Positions 11,410 to 23,880 of a DNA stretch of 64,000 nucleotides are shown here, in pieces. Position 1 is the stretch's first letter, and every line of letters starts with the position of its first letter. The notes under the pieces are model-generated. The model had not been told where the DNA came from. It was given only the letters and a program-made list of their open reading frames with translations, and made no database searches. Source of the DNA: Hirundichthys speculiger (Eukaryota; Chordata; Actinopteri; Beloniformes; Exocoetidae); contig JAGFBZ010002843.1 of NCBI GenBank assembly GCA_018398805.1, positions 62,001 to 126,000 of the forward strand, read 5' to 3'. Both the position numbers and the translations under genes were made by a program.

Positions 11410-14400
11410 ATGCCTAGAAAGAATCAACGTTCTCAATCTCAGAAGCTCAGGTGGAAGAAGGAGAGAGAGAGTGAAGCTACCAGTGAACAGGAAGGTCCTC
11501 AGATCAGTAACCTGGTAAACGTGTCTGCTGAGAGTCCAGAGGTCAGAGATGGAGGTCAACACACACAGGAAGTATCGTACGCTGATGCTGTGAAGAGAGG
11601 TTTGAGAGCAGCAGAGTCTCCTGAACATCAGCAGGTTATAACAGGTATTTCTGATGGAGAAACTGTCTCAGCTGGATGTGGACCTACATCTCAGACTCAG
11701 CAGGTAAACCAGAGTGAACCAGAGGAAGCTGTTGCAGGACCTTCTCATGGAGACACTATGAACCTGAACCATCAGCCATCTGAGAGACACGTCTGTGCTT
11801 CCCGCAGTCAGGCTTCTTACAAATATGGAAAATCACGCAGTAAGCAGTGTACAGCTAACAGTCTAGTGTTTCTGTCGTTCCTTCATGAGAGTGAGAACAT
11901 CAGCAGAGCAGATCTGGACCGTGTTTTGGACAAAGGTGATGTGGTGTACAGAGAGGCCAGACTAAGGTTTCCCACCAGTGTTTACCTAGCTACTGATGAA
12001 CTTCCTGATCTGGTTACTGCACGCAGATCAACATATCAGGTGGACATGTCTCTCCTTCCTCTTCATGGGTCATTTCATGGTGGAAATAACCTTCCCAGCC
12101 TTGAAGAAGTACTGAGCTGTCTGTCTTCACATGTCCAGTATGGCTTGTTTATCATGAGTGGTCTAACTACTGCAGTTTTCAGGAGCAGATCAGGTGAATA
12201 CGGCTTCTTTGACCCCCACAGCAGAACTAATAAAGGTCTCCCAGCAGCATTTGGCCCGTGCAGTTTTGGTACCGCTGTAATGTTGAAATTCACACGTCTG
12301 ACTGACATGATTGACAGGATTAAACTGTGCTACGAAACACTGAGTGTCCTTTCCTCTACCATTTTTGAGTTGAAGCCTCTGGAGTTTCTCAGTTTCACAG
12401 AGCACCTTAGAGCTGATCCAGCCCCCAGACTGACTACTGAGACACATGGAGCTGCAGAATCTGACCCACCAACAGCCACTGATCAGTCTGAGAACGTTTC
12501 ACCACAGATGTCAACTGGACCTGCTGTTGTAGAACCAGATGTAGAGATGTCCTCACTACCAACACAGGAATGTTCTACTGACACCATCAGACCATCTGAG
12601 AGACAAGTAGAGGTGATGATCTGTGAAACCACAGCTGAACATGAACCTGCAGGTGAATTCAGGGAAACAAACACAGATGGAAGTGATTTTTCTGAAGGAA
12701 TCTCCTTTAAAGTGTTAAAGTTTAGTAAGCAAGAAAGAAGAAAAATGAAGAGAAGATTAATTATGTCAGAGAAACCTAGACAAAGAAAAGAAAATCACAA
12801 AAGAAAAGAAAGACAAAGGTATGCGACAGATGAAAGATATAAGATGAAGAAAAAGACAAACTCAAGAAGGAAATATCAAAATGATGCTAAAGGTAGAGAG
12901 AATAAAATCCAGCAGAGTTACGATCGTTATACTGAGAACGTTCAGGTGAGAGACAGAAAAAAACTAAACATGAAGACGTATTTTAGAGAATGTTACAGAA
13001 AAAACTTAGAGTTCAGACAGAAAAGAAGACTGAACATCAATAATCTCTACAGACAAAATGAACAAATCAGACAGAAAAAAAGAACTTACATTACAGGTCG
13101 TTACAGAGAAAGTGAGGAGTTCAGACAGAAACAGAGAACGTACATTACAGGTCGTTACAGAGAAAGTGAGGAGTTCAGACAGAAACAGAGAACATACTTC
13201 ACACGTCGTTACAGAGAAAGTGAGGAGTTCAGACAGAAACAGAGAACTTATATCACTGAACGTTATGAAAATGACAGAGTTTTCAGACTCAGACATCGAC
13301 AACTGATGAAACAGATAATGAGAGACAGATACAGGAATAATAATGCTTTCAGAAGGATGCACAATCTGAGATGCGCCTTAAAAATAAAGAGGAAATACAG
13401 ACGGATCAACAGAGCAACAGATACAACAGATAATGTAGAAAGTGAACCAGAGAACAGTTTGATCAGAGAAGCTATAAATATTTTCAGGTCTAATGTCAAG
13501 CTTGGTCCAACTTATGTTTGTACTGTCTGCCACAAAGCCTCTTTTAGAAACCAGCTCCAGCTGTGCAGAAGGTCTAATTATGTGAAGAATCCAGCTGTGG
13601 TTGCAGAATGTCTGACAGGAAGGTATCTTCATGTGTGTGGTGAAGCCTGCAGAGATGAACAGTGCTCAGTTCCTGATGAGAGGAGGAAAGAGTGGATTTG
13701 TCACACGTGTCACAATCATGTTAAAAGAGGGTCCATACCTGTTGTAGCAGCCGCTAACAACCTAGAACTGACACAAATCCCTGCTGAACTGTCAGATCTG
13801 AACATCTTGGAGAGACATCTGATTTCCAAGTGCATCCCTTTTGCTAAAATTATTCCTCTTCCTAAAGGCAGACAACGACTCATACGTGGTAACGTCATCT
13901 GTGTTCCATCGCAGGTTCAGGAAACTGTAGAAGCTTTACCCAGATTGAGAAATGAGTCTCAGGTCATGAGAGTGAAACTGAAAAGACGGTTGAGTTACAA
14001 AGGCCATCAGCTGTTCCAGACTGTAACCTGGTCTAAACTGGTCCAAGCACTGCTGAAACTGAAGCAGATCCACCCACAGTATCAGGACATCACTATCAGA
14101 GATGAAGCTGAGATCTGTGACCCAACACTGGCAGATGAGGAAGATGAGGATGATGATGAGGACATGATGGATGACAGTGATTATGATGAAGCTGATTTAA
14201 TGCAGATTGACAGCTTTGAGGAAAGTGCTCTGTGTGGTCCAGAACAGGAGTCTGAACTAATGTCCATTGATGATGAGCAGCAGAGAAATGATGCTGAAGG
14301 TGAAAACCAGTTACCAAATGGAGGTTTTGCATTAGAGTCATGTCTGCAGCCACCTGACATTTCAGAGGAGATCCTGTGTTTCTCTGATAACACTTACTGT

Positions 14401-17400
14401 GTAGCACCTGCAGAGAGAAACAGTCCAGTCAGTTTCTTCAGAACACCTAAACTGGAGGCCATGGCTTTCCCTGTACAGTTTCCTACTGGTCAGAACACAC
14501 TGGATGACAGGAGACGCATTAAAGTCACACCCAGCGCTTATTTCAAGTCCAGGCTGTTCAACGTTGATGAACGTTTTGCCAGAGACCCAACCTACTTGTT
14601 CTTTGCACAGTTTGTGACAGAGATTCACCTGGCTAACTCCAGCATGACAGTACAGCTGAGAAAAGGTAAAACCCTGAGCAGAGACGGACGCAGAATTACA
14701 TCAGGCATGTTGCAGGACAAACGAGAGGTAGAGAAACTGGTCAGGAACAAGGACGCAGTAAGATTCATGCAGCCTTTAAGAGGAACACCAGCATACTGGG
14801 AGAAAACCACCAGAGACCTGTTTGCTATGATCAGACAACTGGGAACTCCAACGTTCTTCTGTACGTTTTCAGCTGCAGAGATGCGATGGCCTGAAGTGAT
14901 CACAGCTATAAAGAGACAGCAGGGTGAGGAGGTGGACTTTGAAGCACTCGACTGGTCAGAAAAGTGTGAGATCTTGAGAAGTAATCCAGTCTGCTCCATG
15001 AGAATGTTTGATAAGCGTGTTGAGGCTCTGATGAGAGACCTGCTGCTGTCAGATGCTCAGCCGTTGGGGAAGGTGACTGACTTTTTCTACAGAGTGGAGT
15101 TTCAGCACAGAGGAAGTCCTCACATTCACATGATGCTGTGGATCGAAGGTGCCCCTGAAATAGAGATGGACGATGATAAAGTAGTCTGTGATTTTGTTGA
15201 CAAATACATCACTGCCCAACTGCCTGACCCAAACAGACAACCAGAACTGTACAAGAAGGTGACAGAAGTGCAGAAACACAGTAAGAACCATTCTAGGACT
15301 TGTTTCAAGAGCGTGAACTCTGGGTGCAGGTTTGGCTTTCCTAAACCACCGAGCAGAAAAACGAGGATAACCAGACCCAGTGAGGAAGATGACACTGAGA
15401 CTGCAAAGAACAAACTCAGACCTCTGAACCAGCTGCTGAATGACCCTGAAACAGCTTCCTTGACTTTAGAGCAGCTCCTGACTAGATGCAACATGACGGT
15501 GGAAGAGTATGAGGGATACCTTCAGAGCATGAACAGAAAAACTGCAATCATCCTGAAGCGTGGGCCCAAAGACTCCTGGATTAACGGTTACAATCCACAT
15601 CTGCTGGAAGCCTGGGACAGCAACATTGATGTGTCTTACATCCTGAACGCTTACTCCTGTATCCAGTATCTGACAAAGTACATCACTAAGAAAGAAAGTG
15701 GTCTGTCTGAGTACCTGACAACAGTGATGGATAACGCTCACATGGACAGGGTTAACGAGTGTGATGAAATGAGAGCAGTCATGCAGGCGTACTCTAAAAA
15801 GAGAGAGGTCAGTGCTCAGGAATGTGTCACTCGTGCATGTGGCCTTAAAATGAAAAAGTGTTCACGCAGCGTTGTATTCGTACCGACCGATGACAACCCA
15901 GTGAGGATGAGCCGACCCATGTCGTTCCTGGAAAACACCACAGATGACTGCTGTAACATCTGGATGACCAGTCTGAGTGACAAGTACAAAGCCAGACCTG
16001 AGACACTAGAGTACCAGCTGATGTGCTTGGCTGATTTTGCTGCTAACTGCAGGTTTGTCACCATAGACAAAGCTAAGAATAAAGACGTCTTACCGCTCCT
16101 CAATGACTTAGGGTTTGTTCAGAGACGCAGAAATGATAAACCAGCTGTAATCAGATACTACCACTGTTCACAAGAAAAACATCCTGAGCAGTTTTACGGT
16201 CGACTGCTGAGACTGTACCTTCCTCACAGATCAGAGCTGGAACTGAAATCAGAGCACTTCCCAACATACCAGTCCTTCTACAACTCTGGCTACGCATGGA
16301 CACCAGGATTTGAGCGGCCTCAGTACGTGAAAGTGATCGTCAAAAGAAACAGAGAGAAGTATGAGAAAAACAGTGAGGAGATAGAGATCGCTCTGGAAGA
16401 GTTTGAAGAGAGCAGAGACCATGTGGTTGATGAGTGGTGTAATCTGGCTCCGGAATCTGAAGTTGTGAGGCTGCAGTGTGATGATGAAGCTCAGGTAGGA
16501 GAGGCAGACCCCGAACATGAACAGGAAAACGTTCCTGACTACAACTGTCAGTCTGATGCTGTGACAGAAGCCAGAGCCATCAGAGAACCTCCTGCCATGG
16601 ATCCAGCAGTGCTACGAGGAATGTACCAGAACCTGAACCAGAAGCAGGCCTGTGTGTTCTATGCAGTTAGAGACTGGTGCATTAAACGTGTGTGTAGACT
16701 GAATCCAGAGCCGTTCTTCTGGTATGTCAACGGTGGAGCAGGAACAGGGAAGTCTCATCTGATCAAATGCATTTACTCAGAAGCATCTAAGATCCTGAGC
16801 AAACTGCCTGCACGTGCAGAGGAGGCCGACATATCAAACCCCACGGTCCTGTTGACTGCTTTCACTGGAACTGCAGCCTTCAACATATCTGGAACTACAC
16901 TGCATTCTCTCCTGAAGCTCCCCAGAAGCCTCAAACCACCCATTTGTGGACTTGGAAACCAGCTGGATGAAGTCAGAGCTGAGCTGATCAATGCTGAAAT
17001 CATCATTATTGATGAGATCTCCATGGTTTCAAAGCCTCTGTTTGCATATGTGGATGCCAGACTGAAGCAGATCAAAGGTAGTCGCAGACCTTTCGGAGGA
17101 ATGTCAGTTTTAGCTGTTGGAGACTTTTATCAGCTGCCACCAGTGCGACAGTCTAAACCTCTCTGTGTGTTCAACCCGTCAGAGATCGACCTGTGGTGCG
17201 AAAGTTTTCAGATGATCACGCTGACTGAGATCATGAGACAGAAAGATGACGTTGCCTTCGCAGAGATGCTGAACAGGATTCGGGTGAAAGAAAAGAGAGA
17301 TGAGTTGTCTCAGGAAGACAGAGAATTGTTGTCTCAGACCATCACAGCACCAGATCATTGTCCCACTGATGTCCTGCACATTTTTGCCACCAACAAACGA

Positions 17401-18765
17401 GTAGATGAACACAACTCTGCAACACTGACTCTGCTGCACTCAGACGTAGTTAGCATCGATGCAGACGACTTCCAGAAAGATCCACGAACGGGCAGAATGG
17501 CACGACAGGACAAACCATGTAAAGGAGGCAGAAACGATTTAGCAGACACTCTGAAAGTAGCTGAGGGAACTCGCGTCATGCTCACCAGAAACATCGACGT
17601 ACAGAACGGACTGGTCAACGGTGCATTTGGAAAACTACTGAGAGTGGTGACTTCTGAAGACCATCAACACGTCATTAAACTGGGACTGAAAATGGACAAC
17701 CAGCCATCTGTGAGCAACAACTGCAGTGGAGCTCCACGATCTGAAGACCTGGTTTACATCGAGAGAGCAGAGGAGAACCTGAAACAGAGAGGAGTGGTAC
17801 GTAGACAGTTTCCTGTCAAGCTGGCATTCTCCTGCACCGTGCACAAAACCCAAGGCCTGACGACCAAGGCAGCTGTGGTGTCCTTCAAGAACATCTTTGA
17901 ACCAGGTATGGCTTATGTAGCTCTCAGCAGAGTGACCTCTCTCAGTGGACTGTATTTACTGGACATGGATGAGAAGAAGATCTACGCCAACCCAGAAATC
18001 ACTGCAGCGCTCCAGACCATGAGACAAGCTGACGTGGATGACATGATGCCTCTTCTTCATGTGAGAGAAGCAGCCAGCAGACCTGACACTCTGACCCTGG
18101 TCCACCACAACACAGAGGGACTGCCGTCTCACATCAGTGACATCCAGAGCCATCATGAACTGTGTCTAGCAGATGTACTGTGTCTCACTGAAACTCACCT
18201 GCAGGGTTCCTTTGTTGCAGACAGTCTTCATCTGGACGGTTACAGCATGTTCAGGAGGAACAGACACGTGTCCTACACTAACTGTCCTCAGATGGCCAGC
18301 AGAGGTGGAGGTGGAGTTGCTGTATATGTGAGAAACCAGTTCCAGGTCCATGAGAAGCAGTATTTACATAATGTTACTGATCTTGAGTTTGTGGTTTTGA
18401 AGGTTGAGGCTCCAGTCCGTGCACTGATAGCAGCTGTGTACAGACCTCCAGACTACAGCATCAGATCGTTCTTGGAGAACCTGCATAGTCTTTTGGAGGC
18501 GCTGGAGCTGATGGAGCATCATCCAATCATCGTGTGTGGTGACTTCAACGAGAATCAGCTGTCTGGTGTGAGAGGGCCGATTCTGGAGCTGTTTGAGTCG
18601 AGAGGATACCAACAACTAATCACTTCTGCCACCACAGATAAGAACACGCTGCTGGACCTCATTTTCATCTCCCAGCCACAGCGGTGTCTCCATTCTGGTG
18701 TCCTGAGGACCTACTACAGCTACCACAACCCTGTTTTCTGTGTCCTGTCCCTCAGTGAGCCGTGA
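11410..18765 (+). CDS. Helitron Rep-helicase-endonuclease polyprotein with N-terminal cysteine protease-like domain
   Basis: Intact 2451-residue ORF; start is the first ATG of the frame. Domains in order: a herpesvirus-tegument-like cysteine protease (C76-type, by pattern) at about 140-320, with candidate catalytic Cys147 in QCTANSL and Asp268/His270 in FDPHSR; a very basic Arg/Lys/Gln region (430-690) with 18-residue repeats; a Cys-rich segment (about 700-780, several CxxC); an acidic stretch near 915-940; a rolling-circle HUH nuclease with His1238/His1240 (SPHIHMM) and tyrosines Tyr1420/Tyr1424 (YLTKY); a Pif1-type helicase with Walker A GGAGTGKS (Lys1781), Walker B IIIDEIS (Asp1868) and VHKTQGL; and an AP-like endonuclease (2230-2445) with GDFNEN. 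The usual SDH near the endonuclease C-terminus reads SYH. HUH, helicase and endonuclease assignments are firm; the protease call is inference from motif spacing. No stop or frameshift suggests recent activity. Confidence 0.93.
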   Translation: MPRKNQRSQSQKLRWKKERESEATSEQEGPQISNLVNVSAESPEVRDGGQHTQEVSYADAVKRGLRAAESPEHQQVITGISDGETVSAGCGPTSQTQQVNQSEPEEAVAGPSHGDTMNLNHQPSERHVCASRSQASYKYGKSRSKQCTANSLVFLSFLHESENISRADLDRVLDKGDVVYREARLRFPTSVYLATDELPDLVTARRSTYQVDMSLLPLHGSFHGGNNLPSLEEVLSCLSSHVQYGLFIMSGLTTAVFRSRSGEYGFFDPHSRTNKGLPAAFGPCSFGTAVMLKFTRLTDMIDRIKLCYETLSVLSSTIFELKPLEFLSFTEHLRADPAPRLTTETHGAAESDPPTATDQSENVSPQMSTGPAVVEPDVEMSSLPTQECSTDTIRPSERQVEVMICETTAEHEPAGEFRETNTDGSDFSEGISFKVLKFSKQERRKMKRRLIMSEKPRQRKENHKRKERQRYATDERYKMKKKTNSRRKYQNDAKGRENKIQQSYDRYTENVQVRDRKKLNMKTYFRECYRKNLEFRQKRRLNINNLYRQNEQIRQKKRTYITGRYRESEEFRQKQRTYITGRYRESEEFRQKQRTYFTRRYRESEEFRQKQRTYITERYENDRVFRLRHRQLMKQIMRDRYRNNNAFRRMHNLRCALKIKRKYRRINRATDTTDNVESEPENSLIREAINIFRSNVKLGPTYVCTVCHKASFRNQLQLCRRSNYVKNPAVVAECLTGRYLHVCGEACRDEQCSVPDERRKEWICHTCHNHVKRGSIPVVAAANNLELTQIPAELSDLNILERHLISKCIPFAKIIPLPKGRQRLIRGNVICVPSQVQETVEALPRLRNESQVMRVKLKRRLSYKGHQLFQTVTWSKLVQALLKLKQIHPQYQDITIRDEAEICDPTLADEEDEDDDEDMMDDSDYDEADLMQIDSFEESALCGPEQESELMSIDDEQQRNDAEGENQLPNGGFALESCLQPPDISEEILCFSDNTYCVAPAERNSPVSFFRTPKLEAMAFPVQFPTGQNTLDDRRRIKVTPSAYFKSRLFNVDERFARDPTYLFFAQFVTEIHLANSSMTVQLRKGKTLSRDGRRITSGMLQDKREVEKLVRNKDAVRFMQPLRGTPAYWEKTTRDLFAMIRQLGTPTFFCTFSAAEMRWPEVITAIKRQQGEEVDFEALDWSEKCEILRSNPVCSMRMFDKRVEALMRDLLLSDAQPLGKVTDFFYRVEFQHRGSPHIHMMLWIEGAPEIEMDDDKVVCDFVDKYITAQLPDPNRQPELYKKVTEVQKHSKNHSRTCFKSVNSGCRFGFPKPPSRKTRITRPSEEDDTETAKNKLRPLNQLLNDPETASLTLEQLLTRCNMTVEEYEGYLQSMNRKTAIILKRGPKDSWINGYNPHLLEAWDSNIDVSYILNAYSCIQYLTKYITKKESGLSEYLTTVMDNAHMDRVNECDEMRAVMQAYSKKREVSAQECVTRACGLKMKKCSRSVVFVPTDDNPVRMSRPMSFLENTTDDCCNIWMTSLSDKYKARPETLEYQLMCLADFAANCRFVTIDKAKNKDVLPLLNDLGFVQRRRNDKPAVIRYYHCSQEKHPEQFYGRLLRLYLPHRSELELKSEHFPTYQSFYNSGYAWTPGFERPQYVKVIVKRNREKYEKNSEEIEIALEEFEESRDHVVDEWCNLAPESEVVRLQCDDEAQVGEADPEHEQENVPDYNCQSDAVTEARAIREPPAMDPAVLRGMYQNLNQKQACVFYAVRDWCIKRVCRLNPEPFFWYVNGGAGTGKSHLIKCIYSEASKILSKLPARAEEADISNPTVLLTAFTGTAAFNISGTTLHSLLKLPRSLKPPICGLGNQLDEVRAELINAEIIIIDEISMVSKPLFAYVDARLKQIKGSRRPFGGMSVLAVGDFYQLPPVRQSKPLCVFNPSEIDLWCESFQMITLTEIMRQKDDVAFAEMLNRIRVKEKRDELSQEDRELLSQTITAPDHCPTDVLHIFATNKRVDEHNSATLTLLHSDVVSIDADDFQKDPRTGRMARQDKPCKGGRNDLADTLKVAEGTRVMLTRNIDVQNGLVNGAFGKLLRVVTSEDHQHVIKLGLKMDNQPSVSNNCSGAPRSEDLVYIERAEENLKQRGVVRRQFPVKLAFSCTVHKTQGLTTKAAVVSFKNIFEPGMAYVALSRVTSLSGLYLLDMDEKKIYANPEITAALQTMRQADVDDMMPLLHVREAASRPDTLTLVHHNTEGLPSHISDIQSHHELCLADVLCLTETHLQGSFVADSLHLDGYSMFRRNRHVSYTNCPQMASRGGGGVAVYVRNQFQVHEKQYLHNVTDLEFVVLKVEAPVRALIAAVYRPPDYSIRSFLENLHSLLEALELMEHHPIIVCGDFNENQLSGVRGPILELFESRGYQQLITSATTDKNTLLDLIFISQPQRCLHSGVLRTYYSYHNPVFCVLSLSEP
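13090..13257 (+). repeat. 54-bp in-frame tandem repeat inside the Helitron ORF
   Basis: Three near-identical 54-bp copies encode 18-residue units of the form [17 protein letters not shown]. More diverged copies lie on both sides (about 12900-13360). Every copy keeps the frame, giving a highly basic low-complexity segment between the protease-like and Rep domains. Confidence 0.9.
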
Positions 18766-18979
18766 AGAAGTCAGGTGAGCTCTGAACAACCAGATAAATG
18801 CAAAGATCTGAGACTAAAGTTAGTTTCTGGAGGAGGAACGAGGACAGAGAACCAGTGAGTCTTTGTTATGTGACTTTAAAGTTGTCAGGTCTTCTGTTCT
18901 AATGTGTTTTATATCTGAGGAAAGACATCTGATGCTGCTTTACACATGAGCTTTAGTGACGACAAGAACATTAGATTAG
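18766..18979. other. 3' untranslated sequence of the Helitron ORF
   Basis: Short spacer between the stop codon and the second minisatellite; no further gene seen. Confidence 0.4.
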
Positions 18980-19420
18980 ATCAACCAGTTTTCCAGATTA
19001 CGTTAAATTTTCCAGATAAACCCGTTTTCCAGATTATAGTTAGTTTTCCAGATCAACCAGTTTTCCAGATTATGGTAAATTTTCCAGATCAACCAGTTTT
19101 CCAGATTATAGTAAATTTTCCAGATCAACCAGTTTTCCAGATTACGTTAAATTTTCCAGATAAACCCGTTTTCCAGATTATAGTAAATTTTCCAGATCAA
19201 CCAGTTTTCCAGATTATGGTAAATTTTTCAGATCAACCAGTTTTCCAGATTATAGTAAATTTTCCAGATAAACCAGTTTTCCAGCTTATGGTAAATTTTC
19301 CAGATCAACCAGTTTTCCAGATTTTAGTAAGTTTTCCAGATAAACAAGTTTTCCAGATTATGGTAAATTTTCCAGATCAACCAGTTTTCCAGATTAAAAG
19401 TTTTCCAGATCAACCAATTT
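18980..19420 (+). repeat. 36-bp minisatellite, about 12 copies, degenerate tail to 19490
   Basis: Units of the form CAACCAGTTTTCCAGATTA followed by TGGTAAATTTTCCAGAT. Each unit holds two TTTTCCAGAT motifs. The array breaks down into AGATCAGTATTTTCC repeats (about 19425-19470). It keeps an open frame of Phe/Pro/Gln/Val only because the unit is a multiple of three; I do not regard it as coding. Confidence 0.93.
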
Positions 19421-19512
19421 TCCAGATCAGTATTTTCCAGATCAGTATTTTCCAGATCAGTATTTTCCAGATCCAGTTCTCCAGACAGATATCTTCCACC
19501 AGCATGGACTGG

Positions 19513-19574
19513 TTTGGGCCTGAGCATTTATCTGGGAGGGTTTGGGTCAGGGTTGGTAGATGCTCAGGCCCAAA
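19513..19574. other. 15-bp perfect stem-loop downstream of the minisatellite
   Basis: TTTGGGCCTGAGCAT (19513-19527) pairs exactly with ATGCTCAGGCCCAAA (19560-19574) across a 32-nt loop. Its place after the Helitron ORF and minisatellite suggests a terminal hairpin, but the loop is longer than usual for Helitrons. Confidence 0.6.
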
Positions 19575-19599
19575 CTGTCTCAGCAGCTGAATCAGAGCT

Positions 19600-22500
19600 G
19601 CTCACATTTACAGCAGCAGAAACACCTCAGACAGTCTGGACTCTGTGTCCAGTCCAGACTTTCTGACGTCCTGATAGCTCATACCAGCTGACAGCCCACA
19701 CTGGGGAGGGAGGGGGGGGGGGTAACTTTGTTCAGGTGTGTTTCCTCTGGACAGCAGACATGTTCTCCTGTGAGAACAACCTCCAGCTTCTCTGACTCCA
19801 GCAGCAGCCTCCAACACTTCCCCACCATCCTGATCAAGCATCAGTCCAGACCAGACCACATCTGCTGGAGCTCACAGAGAAATGCTCCACATCCTGCCAT
19901 CCCACTGCACTGCTCCTTCACAGACAGAGGATGAGACCACCTGTCCACCTGACAGACACACCTGAGACACACACATCCTGACACACACAGAGACATCAGC
20001 TCCTCCTGCCAGAGTCCAGGTTCATCAGCAGTCAGATGGTCTTCCTGCAGGTCCTACTGTTCTCCACAGCTGAGACCTTCAGTCCTGAACTGACAGCTCT
20101 CATCAACTCCTCCACAACAACTGGGAGTGAGGTTCTACTGGACAGGAGATGGTTGAGTTTCCTGCAGCACTGTTGAAGGTATCTGAATGTGACTGATCAT
20201 GGAAGCTTCAGCTTCTGTGGGTTCATCACTACATTAGTCTGGTCTTGTTTTCTCAGGAGCAGCTCCATGTTGGTGTCTGGACGTCACGGGTGTCCACTCC
20301 GTAGAGACTAACTACGGTCTGTCCTCTGAGCAGTGATCAGGTGGTGCTGCAGGGAAACACAGCAGTCATCTTCTCACTCTGACTTTGGATCAGAGCCTCC
20401 AACTCAGGCTGAAAGGTAACAGTTGGACTATTTTAGTTCCTTCAGAGGAGATCCAGCTTTGATCATCAACAAGCAGCTGAAGCAGTTTCAGAACAGCAGC
20501 ATCTGCTCTCTTTCAGGTCTGGACTCCAACACTGAGCAGCAGCTCATCAGCTGGAAATGAAGACGCTCACATGGTGAACACACTTTCATCTTCACACTGA
20601 CACTGAGCTCCTCTGAGTCCAGACCAGCAGCACCAAACAACCACAGACTGGAAATAACACATCATTTCAAAGCTCTGCTCCAACTCTCCAGAACCACCTT
20701 TGTTTTCAGGAAGGTCCATTATTGATTCATCTGATTTCTGTCTATCATCTTCCTCTGATCTGCTCTCTGTAGAAATGATCAGTGAAGTTGTTCTCCACAG
20801 AGAAACGTTCATTAGTCCAGTTGTTCCATGCTGGTTAATGTGATCCAGAGAGGACCGGTTCAGTAGTAACTATCAGTGGTTTAAGGCAGGACTCACATGG
20901 ACATGTTCTAAGACTTGACGTGTGATATTCAGGAAGCTTTGATACTCAGTCAGCTGATTTCATTCACTGTGTTTGTGAAAGGTGAACTTTTCATAGCTAC
21001 AAAAGATCAGACAAAGTTACAGATTAAAAATTCTATTCAATTTTCAATTCAATTTTATTTGTCTATCGTCCCCCAAACAAATATCATTAACAAAAATAAT
21101 AATATTTAATCTTAATAAATGAAAAATGGGAAGTTAAAAAAATCCAACAGCAGGAGAAAACCTTTATACCATACAGTGACTTAAAGTTAAAACACCAAAT
21201 TAAGTGTCTAAAGATGAAAAAACTCCAACACATGAAACTGATGAGACTCTGACTGTTGCAGCCTGAACATGTGAGTCCTGCCTGACTGTGGCTGTCAGCT
21301 GGTATGAAGCTATCAGACAGATGTTCACATCTGTGCTCTTAGCCAGACTGATCTAAACCCCAGTGTAGAGACATCAGTCACAGATCCAGCACAACTCCAG
21401 AGTTAACTGGTGGAAACTAAAGTTCTGGTAACCAGAGATGATGTCAGAACATTCTCCACCAATGACATCACTCAGACCACCTCTAATGATGTGTTCCTGA
21501 GTCGTTCTGACCACCAGGTCAGATTAAAGATACAACACCATCACATGTTGATCATTTTCCAACAATCATCTGGAGTTACATCCTTGAACATCTGGGGCTG
21601 TTAGTCTGGTTATGTGCTCCATGTGAACATCCTCTGCTGGTCAGGCTGAACAGAACTGTCACCAACCAACTAACCCTGACCCAACCCTTCCATCCTAGTG
21701 AAGATGGAGGACATGGATGTTCACCCATGAATCTGGACCTCATTCACTCCATAGAGTGAATGAGGTCCAGATTCAAAACCATAGAAATATTTGATCAATG
21801 TGCTGAAATCCAGACATGTTTGACAGATTCTGTTCAGCTGGTCCTGATAAAATGATCTACAATCCAACACAAGTTTAGATTTAGTTTAGGACATTTTCAT
21901 TTATTAATTTATTCTTTGGTTCCTGATATCATCGATCTGATGTGTTTATGGTGACAAACACTTGAAGAACAAAGTCACAGGCAAACACTGATGATCAAAG
22001 TCAGTTTTTAGAACTTAAACATGTTTTATATTTGTTGTTTTTTGCATATATTTATTGATGAGGATCATAACACTGATGTTGATTTGATAAATAGAACAGA
22101 AAGACGATAGAACCTGATTTCAAAATAGTAGTAATTACAGTTGGGTTTTCCACATCTGGACAGATGTTCTCAGTCTGAGTGAAACCATAATTTAATTAGT
22201 GTTGACATCAAATTTACTGTACAATTACTGTACATCTGTACTGTTCACATTTATCAAATCAAACAACTTCACTAAGAAAATGCTTCTTTGGTTTAGAAAC
22301 CCTGACACTAAGTGTTTAATTTTTTTAAATAAAAAATATCAGTTTTTTTTAAATATTAATGTGATTCCAAATATTAGGATATCAAAGAAATTACCCTTTA
22401 ACCAAAGTGTAGTTTAATTTATTTTAGTTTAATGTTTTCATACTATTACTAGAGAGTTTAATGGTCTCTTTCTGAAGAATATTGCTAATATTTGTATCTA

Positions 22501-23880
22501 ATATTTTTATTTTGTAAACTCTACCATCAGTCTTTCTATTTTAATACAATTGTTACTGTTTTTTTTAATGTTTATTTTTATTAATTACGCTTCTGTGGTA
22601 TACTCCATATTATTGGTCTTCCTTTGTTATTTATTTGAATTTCTGCTACAATCGATTATTCAGTCTAAATTAGTAAATTATGTTGTTTTTTTATCAAATG
22701 AAGACATTTGTCTGATTTTTAACAGTCAATATTTGTGTTGGACCTGTGCAGTGTGTAACTGGATTTAGCTTTCATGATATTATTATTATTATTATTTTTT
22801 TAAATATCAAGCTCAATATTAAACATTCAGTGGTTTAATTGTAGGTGATGTTTTCACCTTATAATCTTATTGATCTTTGTTAAATTGTCTTTTTTGAATA
22901 TATATTTCTGGTATTTCAATGCTTATTCTCATACAGATAAATATTTACCAAACTTTAAACAGAATTTAAGCTTTTTACATATTTCATACATCTCAGCTTT
23001 TACATGTGTTTTAAACATTCATTTCAGCATCTACATCATTTCTACTGTCCACCTTTTATTATTATGATGGAAAATTGTTCAATTGTTTTAACTCAAATTA
23101 TTTAAGTTTTGGATAAATAAACATCAGTTTGTTTGTTCAGACTTTCATCTGTCTCATTCATCTGTTTAGATGTTTCTGCTGATGGTTGAAATTCTTCAGT
23201 GAATCACACTTAAGTTCAGAAGGAGTCAAATGAGTTGAACAGGAAATGTGAATTTGATCATTTTCCATGATTAAAGCAGTTGACAATGACACATAGTTTT
23301 CAGCACTGGACAGCTCCAGTGAGGAACCTGCATCAGTTCTGGCCTGGATGTCTCAGCCTGATGCTGAAGTTGCAGCCCTAAAGCTGTTCATTCCACTAAA
23401 ACTTTCTGAAAAACTTTGATAAGTTTTATGATTTTTCAAATGTTCTCACCTACATTGAACCATTTACAGTTATTTTTCTGATTTCTTCTGTATATTTTAG
23501 AAGTCAGTCTTTGTGCAGTTTCAACTGTTCTGCTCAGTTCATGTTCAGTTCTTCTTGGCATTTACTTTTTCACTTCTGCTTTTTAAAAATCTTGATACTT
23601 TTAAATGTTTTGCTTTACTTTTATACATGTTGGGAATTCTTTTCATTCAGCATGTTGCTCCCTTTGCTGTGGGGTGGCAAGTTTTACCTTTTCAATACAT
23701 TCTGCCGAGACCTGCTTAATTCTGCAGTTTTCAAAGATTATTTAGTTGTTCAGATTCTTTTTAAATTTCATGTTCTTCTGTAAGATTTTGAGCAGAGTTC
23801 AGGCAATGTTTAGCAGAGTTCATGTCACAAATTCAGCTTAATGCATTCACACCTGCATTTTCGAAGGAAATGCAATTTTT
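19600..23880. other. no gene seen
   Basis: No supportable gene. 19600-20900 is mixed in composition with many short stops; 21000-23500 is strongly AT-rich. Landmarks are a G-run at about 19711-19722, a fragment near 21035-21075 like the common fish repeat motif CAATTCAATTTTATTTG, and a perfect hairpin at 21729-21774. Confidence 0.45.
21729..21774. other. 21-bp perfect hairpin
   Basis: The arms 21729-21749 and 21754-21774 are exact reverse complements with a 4-nt loop. Function unknown. Confidence 0.8.

Larger units (their letters stand above)
9774..19590 (+). mobile_element. large autonomous Helitron (Helentron-like), ends approximate
   Basis: The element is defined by the 2451-codon Rep/helicase/endonuclease ORF at 11410-18765. 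Proposed limits are the minisatellites on each side (9774-10500 and 18980-19420) and a strong hairpin at 19513-19574. An endonuclease after the helicase is typical of the Helentron/Helitron2 branch of animals. Such elements often carry tandem repeats near their ends. I could not fix the true termini: no convincing 5' TC or 3' CTRR pair was found. Confidence 0.6.

Noticed and set aside
8486..18900. AGTTGTCAGGTCTTC near 8492 and 18887 as Helitron terminal repeats
   Set aside because: 15 bp of identity, same orientation and inside the second minisatellite and hairpin; not enough to define termini.
18946..19590. 214-codon Phe/Pro/Gln/Val repeat frame
   Set aside because: The frame is open only because the 36-bp minisatellite unit is a multiple of three; no start context or domain.
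22199..23783. Several hydrophobic 65-90-codon frames in AT-rich DNA
   Set aside because: Composition alone gives Phe/Leu/Ile/Tyr-rich frames here; no family resemblance.
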